DNA of 64,000 nucleotides from JBAXTE01 sp037130365. GTDB lineage: Bacteria; Bacteroidota; Bacteroidia; Bacteroidales; WCHB1-69. Every line of letters begins with the position of its first letter. Positions within the stretch are counted from its first letter, which is position 1. The translations under genes and the position numbers were made by a program. The DNA lies in assembly GCA_037130365.1 (NCBI GenBank), contig JBAXTE010000001.1:137490-201489 (forward strand), given 5' to 3'. Of this stretch, positions 52,577-60,500 are shown in pieces. Below the pieces are notes generated by a model. It ran no database searches, was not told the origin of the DNA, and saw only the letters and a list, made by a program, of their open reading frames with translations.

Positions 52577-53557
52577 CTATTTTACAAAAACAATTGAAAA
52601 CTTTTTTACCGACACCTTTGTTGGCAATACTCCAAACTTTAATATAGCAACCATTGCTTTAGCTTCTTCAGCACTAAAATTGCCCGAAATCGAGGATTTT
52701 CCACCTTTAATTTCATCTGCAACTGTTGGATAAGAAACTACATTATTATCGAAAAGCATTGGAAGCGAAAGGCTAATGTTTTCGCCCGTTATTCGTGCCC
52801 ATCGTTGATGAAACTCAGGTTTTAATGTGATCATAATTTCAGGTCTTCCTCCCCTATCATCAATTTTCGAATCCATTATCATATCCGAAGTAATCAGTTT
52901 TTGCGACGATATTCCTCTTGTTTTTGTTGCTATTAGCATAAAAAGACTAATTTCTTCACTACGACGCTCTTTTGCCCATTTAAATTTTAAATCACGAGGA
53001 AGCAAAATCGATAGCTCTTTATGGTTAAAAATAGCATTCATAAGCGCCGTGTCCGACTCTTGAACAAGACCAACTGCGGGTCCTGTTTGGATTTGATGTA
53101 CTCCGTTTTCAACCATTGTTTCGTTTATGGATAAAAGATTAAAGAGTGGATTGTCTTTTATTTTGGTTGAATCGGATGGAAATTTCAAATCATAATTTTT
53201 ATTTTCTACTAATTTAGTATTGATTTCTGCCAAATATGGCAATACTTTTTGCGCTTCATACGACTCCATTATTTCAAATTCGCCCTTTTGAAAAAGCAAA
53301 GTTTTGCAAACATTTGTGTCATTAATCAACGGCATTTCGATATGAACATTTCTCGAACTTATTATTACAATTGGATTTGATGTACAAAACAGTTCTGCTC
53401 TTTTTTTAATAATATCCGCCGTTTTGGCTATATCAGCAGGACTGGTTTGGGAATCTCCAATTTCGAGATCAATAATTACTCCTCCGTCCTTTTGAACAGT
53501 TTTTGGTTGACAAGAACATAGCAAGGCTACCATTACAATTGCAAATAACTTTTTCAT
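52577..53557 (-). CDS. Lipoprotein with SecD periplasmic (P1 head/base-like) domain
   Basis: 326 residues. A lipobox (LLCSCQPK) marks an anchored lipoprotein. The C-terminal ~90 residues resemble the SecD periplasmic P1 head: PEIMITLKPEFHQRWARITG, LFDNNVVSYPTVADEIKGGK, SSISGNFSAEEAKAMVAIL and KFGVLPTKVSV. The N-terminal domain also recalls the SecD P1 base (ADIAKTADIIKKRAELF). SecD's membrane helices are absent. Function unknown; possible Sec/T9SS cofactor or SecDF-like chaperone. Confidence 0.8.
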   Translation of the reverse strand: MKKLFAIVMVALLCSCQPKTVQKDGGVIIDLEIGDSQTSPADIAKTADIIKKRAELFCTSNPIVIISSRNVHIEMPLINDTNVCKTLLFQKGEFEIMESYEAQKVLPYLAEINTKLVENKNYDLKFPSDSTKIKDNPLFNLLSINETMVENGVHQIQTGPAVGLVQESDTALMNAIFNHKELSILLPRDLKFKWAKERRSEEISLFMLIATKTRGISSQKLITSDMIMDSKIDDRGGRPEIMITLKPEFHQRWARITGENISLSLPMLFDNNVVSYPTVADEIKGGKSSISGNFSAEEAKAMVAILKFGVLPTKVSVKKFSIVFVK

Positions 53558-53586
53558 AATTAATAATTTACGTTGATAATATTTAC

Positions 53587-53594
53587 CAAATATA
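53587..53594 (-). promoter_or_regulatory. TAnnTTTG box upstream of the SecD-like lipoprotein gene
   Basis: Minus-strand TATATTTG, 30 bases before the ATG at 53557. No clear -33 element. Confidence 0.4.
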
Positions 53595-53597
53595 CAA

Positions 53598-53910
53598 AAA
53601 AATCATAGATTTTTATTTTTTCGGCACACCAGATGTCTCTTTTCAAATCCACTTTGCTATTCAATTTTCACCTTTCACGAACCGGAACGAAGTGGAGCTC
53701 AGCGTAGCTAAAAGTCTTTTCAAACTCGCTTCGCGTTAATATTTTTCCCGAGAAAACAGAAATTTTCAATTTCATATTTTCTCGAGGATGTTTTAACCCT
53801 CGTTTACGGGGCTCGAAAAATCACAAAATCATAGATTTTTTATTTTTTCGGCACACGTCTCACGAACCGAAGGACGACGTAGTCAAATGTCTTTTCAGAC
53901 CCGCTTCGCG
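53598..53910. repeat. Degenerate direct duplication in the SecD-like/U32 gap
   Basis: The block ATCATAGATTTT...TTTTTCGGCACAC occurs at 53598-53629 and 53824-53856; CACGAACCG recurs at 53675 and 53862 regions; and CTTTTCAAACTCGCTTCGCG (53716-53735) recurs with two changes at 53891-53910. The two units are about 180-230 bases apart. The 384-base gap 53558-53941 contains nothing else recognised. Confidence 0.6.
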
Positions 53911-53941
53911 CTCTTCTTTTCACGTCTCACGAACTATCTTT

Positions 53942-55786
53942 TCACGAGAGATACACTTTCATCACACATTGTTTGCAATCAAACTCCAACCTAAATCGTT
54001 TGTTTTCATGGACTAGAAAAAGCTTGTCGGGTACTGCTGAAGTGGGCTTTTGATAAACTTTACACCAGCCCATGCTGTGCTTTAGACAATATTTGGTGGT
54101 CATCAGTGCTTCATTTCCCTTGTATCCCCACTTTTCGGGCGACCAGCGCATCATTTCTGCTCCGTGACGTTCGAAGAATTCTTTCGACTTTTCGTTGGAA
54201 ATATTTCCGTTGAAATCAATTTCAGTGATAGGATATGGAATGTCGTTTTTGGCAATTGTTTGTTCTGTCCTGAGGTATAGTTTATTGCGTTTTTCTTCCA
54301 GCTGTTCGAGCAAAGCACGTCGAATTTCGTTGATTTGCGAAGTAGAAAGAAATGGGATTATTTCAATTTTCAGCATCACTTCAATCACCGAAAATAGCGA
54401 TGCTCCCGATTTACTGAGCTGCTGAATGTAAGTATCTCTGGCGCGTTCCTTATTGGTCGCTTCGGTAATTTCAGTAAGGACAAAAGTGGTAGTTTCTGTA
54501 TTATCGAGGTCGGTTGCCGTAAAGACTACGGTTCCAATATTGTCTTCAACCATGATTGCACAAGGAATTTGACGTTTGGTTTTGTCTGCCTGAAGTTGCT
54601 TTTCGAAAGCAGTGTCTAAGTTTCGGTAAATAACGGTGCCTATTTCCCAATCCAAGTCATTAGACGGAATTATTTTGTTTCCGTCCACATCGTTGATATA
54701 TGCGCCTTGAAGCTCGCCTTTGGCCGTAAAGAAACAGATTCCGTCGCCATTTTTCAGCGGTTCGATGGCATCAATTTCCGCATAAATGGGCGTTGTGCGG
54801 GTAATCACCCCAATCTCTTTTCCTAAAGATTTTGGACTATTGTGAGCTGTGATGTCACCGTTTCGACTGTCAATAAAATATTGACTGTATCTTCGATTAA
54901 AAGTTTTGTCTATATCTGGAGTAAAGTTAGTGGATATAATTCCCGATGAGGTTCTGCAATATTCTGGATTTTCGAGAATAAATTGATCGATTAAATTTCG
55001 GTAATGACTCACCACGTTAGCCACATAAGCGTTGTCTTTAAGCCTTCCCTCAATTTTCAGAGAGCAAACTCCTGCCGAAATCAGCTGCGGAATGAAGTCG
55101 GAAAGATTCAGATCTCGGAGCGAGAGGAGATGCTTGTCGGCCACGAGAAGTTTTCCTTTTTCATCCTCTAAGTTGTAATTGAGGCGACAAGGTTGGGCAC
55201 ATTCCCCACGATTTGCACTGCGGTTGCCAATATTGTGACTTAGATAGCATTGTCCGCTATAACTCACGCACAGTGAGCCATGAACAAAGGTTTCCAGCTC
55301 TATGGAAGTGCTTTTTCGAATGGCGGTTATTTCGTCGATGGAGAGTTCGCGGGCAAGAATCACCCGTGAGAAACCCACACTTTCTAGGAATTGGATATGG
55401 GCAAGATCTACATTGTTGGCTTGTGTGCTCGCATGTAGCGGAATGGGCGGAAGATTGAGTTCCAAAATTCCCATATCCTGAATAATCAGTGCATCGGCAC
55501 CAACCTCATATATTTTATGAATTAACAGTTCTGCCTCTTCCAACTCGCGGTTAAATAAAAGCGTGTTGAGAGCCACAAAAACTTTCACGTTAAATTTGTG
55601 GGCATATTGAATCAGGGTCGCAATATCTTCTATCGAATTTCCAGCGGCTTGACGGGCACCAAATTTGGGAGCACCAATATAAATTTCATCAGCACCGTGA
55701 TTAATAGCGATAATTCCAGCTTCCAGCGAGCGTGCCGGAGCAAGTAATGAAATAGGTTTCTGGATATTAACGGATTCTTTATTCAT
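53942..55786 (-). CDS. U32-family peptidase-like protein (RlhA/TrhP-type RNA hydroxylase)
   Basis: About 614 residues from the ATG at 55786; the longer frame starts at TTG. The N-terminal U32 domain has LLAPARSLEAGIIAINHGAD, and the Cys-rich site is HGSLCVSYSGQCYLSH with NRSANRGECAQPCRLNY. The remaining part is the DUF3656-like region and a Cys-containing C-terminus (CKQCVMKVYL, LKHSMGWCKVYQ). E. coli relatives RlhA and TrhP hydroxylate 23S rRNA and tRNA. At this length it is closest to RlhA. Older "collagenase" naming is not supported. Confidence 0.9.
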   Translation of the reverse strand: MNKESVNIQKPISLLAPARSLEAGIIAINHGADEIYIGAPKFGARQAAGNSIEDIATLIQYAHKFNVKVFVALNTLLFNRELEEAELLIHKIYEVGADALIIQDMGILELNLPPIPLHASTQANNVDLAHIQFLESVGFSRVILARELSIDEITAIRKSTSIELETFVHGSLCVSYSGQCYLSHNIGNRSANRGECAQPCRLNYNLEDEKGKLLVADKHLLSLRDLNLSDFIPQLISAGVCSLKIEGRLKDNAYVANVVSHYRNLIDQFILENPEYCRTSSGIISTNFTPDIDKTFNRRYSQYFIDSRNGDITAHNSPKSLGKEIGVITRTTPIYAEIDAIEPLKNGDGICFFTAKGELQGAYINDVDGNKIIPSNDLDWEIGTVIYRNLDTAFEKQLQADKTKRQIPCAIMVEDNIGTVVFTATDLDNTETTTFVLTEITEATNKERARDTYIQQLSKSGASLFSVIEVMLKIEIIPFLSTSQINEIRRALLEQLEEKRNKLYLRTEQTIAKNDIPYPITEIDFNGNISNEKSKEFFERHGAEMMRWSPEKWGYKGNEALMTTKYCLKHSMGWCKVYQKPTSAVPDKLFLVHENKRFRLEFDCKQCVMKVYLS

Positions 55787-55839
55787 TTTATAGTACTTTC
55801 TCTTAATTTTCGACGAGTTTTTCAAACCATCGATTAGGT

Positions 55840-56240
55840 ATTACGCCCTTTCAGGGCTGATTCTTTGTTTTTTTTCATTCGATGGGCTTTCTGCCCATCT
55901 TTTAGTCTTACGCCCTTTCAGGGTTCATTACGAAGAGCTTACGTCCTATTATTAGTCCTTTTCAGGGATCCGTGATTCTTTGTTTTCCAACGATAGGCTT
56001 TCACTCTTTTATTAGAAAGTTCTCCCTTTCAAGGCTGGTTCTCGTCTCTTCTTCCGCCCTTTCAGGGCTCGTGATTCTTCGTTTTCTAGCGATGGACTTT
56101 GTCCATCGCTTTGGGTATTTCGCCCTTTCAGGGCTGATTTTCATCTCTTCTTTAGCCCTGAAAGGGCGGAAGATATTAATACAGGGTGAAGCCCTGTATC
56201 TTGGCTTCGCCAAGAAAAAGAGCCCTGAAAGGGCGGAATA
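55840..56240. repeat. REP-like array (GCCCTTTCAGGGC)
   Basis: At least eight cores of the palindromic 13-mer GCCCTTTCAGGGC or degenerate versions occur. Direct copies are at 55845-55857, 55912-55923 (variant), 55955-55967 (variant), 56022-56036 (variant), 56056-56068 and 56121-56133; inverted copies at 56154-56166 and 56222-56234. Spacers themselves form hairpins, such as GATGGGC...GCCCATC, GCGATGGAC...GTCCATCGC, ACAGGG...CCCTGT and TTGGCTTCGCCAA. This is a REP/BIME-like array flanking a RAYT-type gene. Confidence 0.85.
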
Positions 56241-56724
56241 ATTAATCCCACACATATTTTTCATCAAATTCAACCAAATACTTTTTTAAAAAGGCCCTAT
56301 ATTCATCTTCAAATGTTTTTTTATGATGATGTTCATACTGATTTTCAATATATGCAATCACAATATCAACGTCATTAGGATTTACAGAAAATGCACCATA
56401 TCCATCTTGCCAGTAAAAATTCTTTAATGATTCATCCTTTGTTTTCATCCATTTTGATGAATGAGCTTTTAATTCTTCTAATAACTTCATCAATGTAATT
56501 TTTTTAGAAAGCATACATAGAATGTGTACGTGGTTTTTATAGCCACCAATTTTAACAGGGAAGCATTCCAAATTCTTGCAAATTGCACCTAAATAACTAT
56601 ATAACTCCAAATCAAATGGAGGATTAATTAGTGTTTGGCGATGTTTGGTGCTAAACACGATGTGAATGTAATTTTTTACAAGAGATTGACCCATTCTTTT
56701 TAATTATTACGCCCTTTCAGGGCT
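56221..56724 (-). mobile_element. RAYT transposase gene bracketed by inverted REP copies
   Basis: The transposase gene lies between AGCCCTGAAAGGGCGGAATA (from 56221) and ATTATTACGCCCTTTCAGGG (from 56703). As 22-mers the two are inverted repeats with one mismatch. The unit is about 500 bases, in keeping with a REP-associated tyrosine transposase domesticated or mobile with its repeats. Confidence 0.75.
56242..56694 (-). CDS. IS200/RAYT-type HUH transposase (Y1)
   Basis: 150 residues of the Y1 transposase family. The HUH motif is NHVHILCML near residues 52-60, and the catalytic Tyr is probably in AYIENQYEHHH near residue 118-124. KNYIHIVFSTKHRQ is the usual N-terminus of this group, and WQDGYGAFSVNPND its central segment. 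It cuts and joins single-stranded DNA at REP hairpins. No downstream TnpB/IscB gene. It is intact, with its stop immediately before a REP copy. Confidence 0.92.
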   Translation of the reverse strand: MGQSLVKNYIHIVFSTKHRQTLINPPFDLELYSYLGAICKNLECFPVKIGGYKNHVHILCMLSKKITLMKLLEELKAHSSKWMKTKDESLKNFYWQDGYGAFSVNPNDVDIVIAYIENQYEHHHKKTFEDEYRAFLKKYLVEFDEKYVWD

Positions 56725-56774
56725 AAGTAGCAACTATTTAAAAAGCATTGATGTACGGTATAATATTGAATATT

Positions 56775-57080
56775 TTATCGGCGACTATTTTCGAGTTTTT
56801 CAATTAACTCCTTGTTTTCTTCTTCAACCTTTTTTAGAAGTTCTTTTTGTTGATCTGCTGGTAAATTCGGTTTTTTTAAACTTTCACAACCGTATTTGTC
56901 GATGATTGCATCGATTGATTTTTCGGCATATTCTCGCACAGCGGTGGTATCCGAATAGGCGTGGTTGAGCGCAACCACCATCGCGTTAATGCGAATTTTT
57001 CTGTTTTTATCGCACTCCTCGTCTCTGCACGAAAGCAGAAACAACGAAGAACACATCACGATTATAGCAAATTGTTTCAT
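56775..57080 (-). CDS. Small lipoprotein of unknown function
   Basis: 101 residues from the ATG at 57080; the longer open frame to 57239 has no family character and runs into a terminator. A lipobox is clear in MKQFAIIVMCSSLFLLSCRD. The mature part has few hydrophobics and ends in a coiled-coil-like KELLKKVEEENKELIEKLEN. A Cys in KYGCESL could form a disulfide with the N-terminal CDK region. A good -7 box lies 22 bases upstream. Confidence 0.75.
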   Translation of the reverse strand: MKQFAIIVMCSSLFLLSCRDEECDKNRKIRINAMVVALNHAYSDTTAVREYAEKSIDAIIDKYGCESLKKPNLPADQQKELLKKVEEENKELIEKLENSRR

Positions 57081-57101
57081 TTCAGTATTTTTTTTTGATT
57101 G

Positions 57102-57109
57102 CAAAGATA
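57102..57109 (-). promoter_or_regulatory. TAnnTTTG box upstream of the small lipoprotein gene
   Basis: Minus-strand TATCTTTG, 22 bases before the ATG at 57080. It supports the short start over the longer open frame. No clear -33. Confidence 0.5.
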
Positions 57110-57206
57110 CTTCTTTTGTGAATTTGATGATAAAATCATATTTCAATGTTGAGATTTTGCATTTTGTAATAAATTTATCGAAGACAATTTCCTTAAAATC
57201 ACTAAG

Positions 57207-57247
57207 AATAAGAGGTGCTTCTTTGATGAAAAGAAGCACCTCTTATT
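57207..57247. terminator. Perfect 17-bp hairpin between minor genes
   Basis: AATAAGAGGTGCTTCTT (57207-57223) pairs exactly with 57231-57247 around a 7-nt loop. It lies after the frameshifted lipoprotein remnant on the minus strand and upstream of the 101-residue lipoprotein gene. No T-tract is obvious on either strand. Confidence 0.6.
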
Positions 57248-57283
57248 ACTGGAATGGAACCTATACTTGCATTCTATTATTCA

Positions 57284-57431
57284 CTATTCAACAACACTAA
57301 TTTTATTAATATATCCTTCTTTTCCTCCAAGTAGTTTTATTTTAACAAATTCTCCACTTTTTTGTCGTTGTTTTGGCAACTTGTCATTGAAAAAAGCAGG
57401 AGTAAGGCTGAAAGAATTGTTTTATTTTCAT
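57284..57431 (-). pseudogene. 49-residue lipoprotein gene with two single-base frameshifts
   Basis: On the minus strand an ATG at 57431 starts MKIK, but the frame then shifts. In the second frame a textbook lipoprotein signal is read (TILSALLLLFSMTSCQNNDK), and in the third the C-terminal SGEFVKIKLLGGKEGYINKI ending in SVVE before a TAG at 57286-57284. Adding one A in each of the two A-runs (after ATGAAAATA and in the run after AACGAC) restores a continuous 49-residue reading frame. Either two indel errors in homopolymers or genuine decay. It is followed by a terminator-like hairpin. The rest of the 57081-57534 gap appears empty. Confidence 0.6.
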
Positions 57432-57534
57432 TAATTTGTGATTTAGTATTTGTTTATAAATTCCAAATATTTCTCTTAAAACAAGCCGACTCTTCGTTGA
57501 AAAATCCAACTAAAGAGCCAGCTTATTCGGGTAT

Positions 57535-60500
57535 TTATTCTTTAATTATTTTTTTAAATTCTAGTAGTTCACCGTTTTCAAGTTTGATTAAATAGACTCC
57601 TGGGGCAAAGGTTGAGGTTTCGACAGTAGTCTTATTTAATAAATCTCCTTTAAAAATTACCTGACCTATAGAATTTAATATTTCAAAATAGATTAGTTTG
57701 GTATTATCTTCTATTTCGAGCGTTAATTCATTAGAAACGGGATTTGGGTAAACAAGGATAGATTTGTTCCCCTGATTAGAGGAGATTCCCGTGTTAATTA
57801 TATGAATAGTGTTGGATGTATCCGAACTACAGCCATTTGTTGTAACTATTACATAGTAATCTCCATTTGATATTGCAGGATAATTTTGGTTTATTGCTCC
57901 ATTAATAATTCCCGATTGATTATACCATTGGTTACCAATAGTTGCATCTGAATGTAATACATTGTTACCTGTTAGTATAATAATAGGTGTTGTTGGTATT
58001 GTATTAACTACAATTGGCAAAGTGCTGGTTATCCCATCGCCACAAGTGTTATGTCCTTTTACTGTAATGTCTCCATAAATTGCCGAAGTTCCATAACTTA
58101 CCGTAATGCTGTTTGTTGAACTTGTACCTGTTGCGCCCGATGGCAATGTCCAGATATAAGATGTTGCATTTGTAATTGTTGGCACAATGTAAATTACAGA
58201 ATTTTGTCCCTGACATACCGTTGTTAAACCGTTTATAGTACTTGCACTTGTTGGAAGTGGATTTACTGTAATTCCAAGTGTTGATATTAAACCATCACCA
58301 CATGTGTTATGTCCCTTTACTGTTATATCTCCAGAAATTGCCAATGTTCCATAACTTACCGAAATACTATTGGTTGAACTTGCTCCTGTAGCGCCCGATG
58401 GCAATGTCCAAATATATGATGTCGCATTTGTAATTGTGGGGATAGTGTATATTACGGAATTTTCACCCTGACATAACGTTGATAGACCATTTATGGTTCC
58501 TGCAGTTATCGGTAATGAGTTTACTATAATTCCAAGTGTTGATATTGAACCATCACCACATGTATTATGTCCTTTTACTGTAATGTCTCCAGAAATTGCT
58601 GATGTGCCATAACTTACGGTAATGCTGTTGGTTGAACTTGTACCTGTTGCTCCAGAAGGCAATGTCCAAATATATGATGTTGCATTATCTATTGTAGGCA
58701 CTGTGTAAATAACAGAATTTTGTCCGAAGCACACTTCTGTTAGCCCTGAAATTACACTAGAATTATCTGGTAAAGGATTAACAGTTATTGCCAATGTTGA
58801 TAATGAACCATCGCCACATGTATTATGTCCTTTTACAGTTATATCTCCTGAAATTGCTGATGTGCCATAATTTACGGTAATGCTATTGGTTGAGCTTGTT
58901 CCTGTTGCACCCGATGGCAATGTCCAAATATATGATGTTGCATTTGTAATTGTGGGAACTGAATAAATTACAGAGTTTTGCCCTTGACATACTGTTGCAA
59001 AACCATTAATGGTTCCTGCACTTATTGGAAGTGGATTTACGGTAATTCCAAGTGTTGATATTGAACCATCACCACAGGTGTTATGTGCTTTTACGGTAAT
59101 ATTACCCGAGGTTGCCGATGTTCCATAATTTACCGTAATGCTGTTGGTTGAACTTGTTCCTGTTGCACCCGATGGCAATGTCCAAATATATGATGTTGCA
59201 TTTGTAATTGTGGGTACTGTATAAATTACAGAATTTTGCCCTTGACATACCGTTGCAAAACCATTTATGGTTCCAGCACTTTCAGGTATATCAATAATAT
59301 TTACCGTTACTGAATCCGAAAATAAGGAAGTACAAACTCCACTCTGAACTAATGCTCTATATTTCCACACTCCAACACTTAATGGTGTTTCACCATAAGT
59401 TGAAATTGTATTATTTATATCAGACCAAATTCCATTATTTAATTTCTTTTGCCATTTAAGAATATTACCTGTTTGTCCAGTTAACGTAAGTGTTCCAGTA
59501 GAATTACCTAAACAAACTGTACCTCCCCCACTTATAGTACCAGCTATAGTTGTTGGATAAATGGTAACAGTATCTGAAGCCGAAATTACTCCATCTCCAG
59601 CTAAATTATGCCCTTTTACAATAATTAGAGCGATTCCAGTATATGTATTATTCCAATCTACTGTACCTATTAAACCCGTTCCGCTGATAGTGCCAGCTCC
59701 TGAGGGAGTAATACTCCAAATATAAGAAGTAGCATTTGTTGCACCAGTGGTTGTAAAATCAGTATTTGCTGCATTTAAGCATAATTCATTAGTCCCAGTA
59801 GGTGTTGATGCTTGGGTTGGTAATGGAACAGCAATAGTTAAATTATGCGTGTTTGAACTTGTAAAAGCTCCTGCTACATCATACGCTTTTACATACCACG
59901 TGTAATTGCTATTGGGTAAGTCAAAGGTTAATAAATAGGTAGTATCGGTGGGTGAAATTACAATTGGTGTTTGACCTGAAATGCATAATTCATATTTATC
60001 CAAGCCACTTCCAATGTCCGATGAAGGATGCCATTTGAACAATGGACGAGAATTGGTAAGTGTAGCATTATCAAAAGGCTCTATTAAGGTAAAATCTGTT
60101 GGAGCTTCCCAATCTACATAAAAAGTCCATGTTTGGGTTGATTGACGAATATTACCTACCATGTCAAAGGCTTTTATGTACCACGTATATACACCTTGGG
60201 GTAAAGCACTGCTCGGAGCAACGGTGGTTTGCGAAATTGGAATACTATCTCTGTTTTTTGCTCCATTAATCCATAATTGATATTTGCTTAATCCACTGCC
60301 ACCAGAGCTGTCTGTAGTTGCCTGCCATGTTAAATTTGGGGTTGGTAAGCTTACAGTTTGATTATTAGTTGGTGTGGTTAAACTGAATGCATTGGGTCTG
60401 GAATTATCTACAATAAAAATACAACAATTGCTTGATCTATTATTTCCTAATGAATCAAAACCAGTTACAAACCAATCGTGAGAACCAGAACTTAAAGAAT

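Noticed and set aside
55972..56273. Two overlapping open frames of about 90 codons, one on each strand
   Set aside because: Both are built from the REP cores (repeated SPERAE-type and FALSGL-type phrases), an artefact of reading palindromic repeats.
57081..57239. 53-residue N-terminal extension of the small lipoprotein
   Set aside because: It would cover the promoter box and the terminator-like hairpin, and the internal ATG starts a standard lipoprotein signal.
57995..59285. Regular ~258-base repeats considered as a CRISPR-like or satellite array
   Set aside because: They lie in frame within a single long gene, and the units are far too long for CRISPR repeats; they encode PKD-like domains.
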